Origin: a bacterium | GTDB lineage: Bacteria; Patescibacteriota; Minisyncoccia; Minisyncoccales; JAGGXC01 | NCBI GenBank assembly: GCA_021157625.1 | Contig: JAGGWD010000001.1 | Coordinates: 1 to 38,848, forward strand | Direction of reading: 5' to 3' | DNA length: 38,848 bases | Shown: in pieces, positions 38,140 to 38,848 of the stretch | Position numbering within the stretch: position 1 is the stretch's first letter | Layout of the letters: each line of letters opens with the position of its first letter | Notes under the pieces: generated by a model | Databases searched by the model: none | The model's input: only the letters and a program-made list of their open reading frames with translations | Told to the model about the DNA's origin: nothing | Made by a program: the position numbers and the translations under genes

Positions 38140-38848
38140 AAATAAATTGATCCATCCCCAGGTTCCCCTAGGGATGCCTTGTTACGACTTCGTCCTAATC
38201 ACTAGCCCTACCTTGGGCCCCGGCAAAGCGGGGACTTCGGGTATTGCTAGCTCTTCTGACGTGACGGGCGGTGAGTACAAGACCCAGGAACGTATTCATC
38301 GCCACATGGCTGATTGGCGATTACTAGCGATTCCGGCTTCATGGGGTCGAGTTGCAGACCCCAATCCGAACTGGGACCGGCTTTTAGGGATTAGCTCCGC
38401 CTTACGGCTTCGCAACCCGCTGTACCGGCCATTGTACCACGTGTGCAGCCCAGGGCATCAAAGGGCCATGCTGATTTGGCGTCATCCCCACCTTCCTCCC
38501 GATTGTCTCGGGCAGTCCTCTATGACACGTGAAACATAGAGTAGGGGTTGCGCAGGTTTCCCCATTTAAGGGAGCACCTCACGGCACCTGCTGACGACAA
38601 CCATGCAGCACCTGTGCTAGTGTCCGTGTGGAATCTCTACCTTTCAGTAGAGTTTCACTAGCATGTCAAGCCCTGGTAAGGTTCTTCGGTTATTATCGAA
38701 TTAAGCCACATGATCCACCGCTTGTGTGAGCCCCCGTCTATTCCTTTGAGTTTCACCGTTGCCGGCGTACTTCCCAGGCGGGGCACTTAACGCGTTAGCT
38801 TCGCCACTGCAAGGGTCGACACTTGCAATAGCTAGTGCCCATCGTTTA
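38140..38848 (-). rRNA. rrs: 16S ribosomal RNA, 3' portion (5' end beyond window); 3' terminus approximate
   Basis: Conserved 16S segments in reverse complement: AAGTCGTAACAAGG, TGYACWCACCGCCCGTC-like TGTACTCACCGCCCGTC, AAACTCAAAGGAATAGACGG, TAAACGATGGGCAC. Confidence 0.97.

Noticed and set aside
38147-38539. 130-aa plus-strand ORF
   Set aside because: Lies antisense within the 16S rRNA gene; explained by rRNA.
1-38848. CRISPR arrays, transposases, prophage or toxin-antitoxin modules
   Set aside because: No regular direct repeats with spacers and no recognisable mobile, phage or TA proteins among the ORFs.

Overview
AT-rich, gene-dense bacterial window, most consistent with a reduced Patescibacteria/CPR-type genome (inferred from gene content and style; no search was run). 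Most genes are on the minus strand and are housekeeping: lepA, uppS, pyrG, rplI, S41 protease, truB, a complete hrcA-grpE-hsp20-dnaK-dnaJ heat-shock cluster, rpmG, a SpeD-family decarboxylase, trmD, a KH protein, gatB, deoC, tmk, ftsQ-like, FemAB, DegT, a MurF-like ligase, an alpha/beta hydrolase, serS, lysS, an MscS-like membrane protein and a pilin. Six tRNAs are present. The 3' part of a 16S rRNA gene enters from the right edge on the minus strand. Main points of interest: (1) the 16S 3' end reads GGATCA-ATTTATTTTAG where GGATCA-CCTCCTTT is expected, so the anti-Shine-Dalgarno appears to be absent; (2) most genes lack an SD and several (rpmA, hrcA) have promoters predicting leaderless mRNAs, yet five lineage-specific genes share a strong promoter, a GGAGG-type leader, a UUG start and an intrinsic terminator; (3) the speD leader is about 110-125 nt with three stems plus a 13-nt pairing to early codons that together form a potential pseudoknot; (4) the 16S gene is followed by its own terminator and is not linked to 23S; (5) a CIRCE operator overlaps the hrcA promoter; (6) there is an orphan divergent nucleotidyltransferase-like protein with a Cys-rich tail, a thymidylate kinase without the Walker A lysine, and a missed 59-aa membrane ORF. 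All calls were made by eye from sequence and the supplied ORF track.
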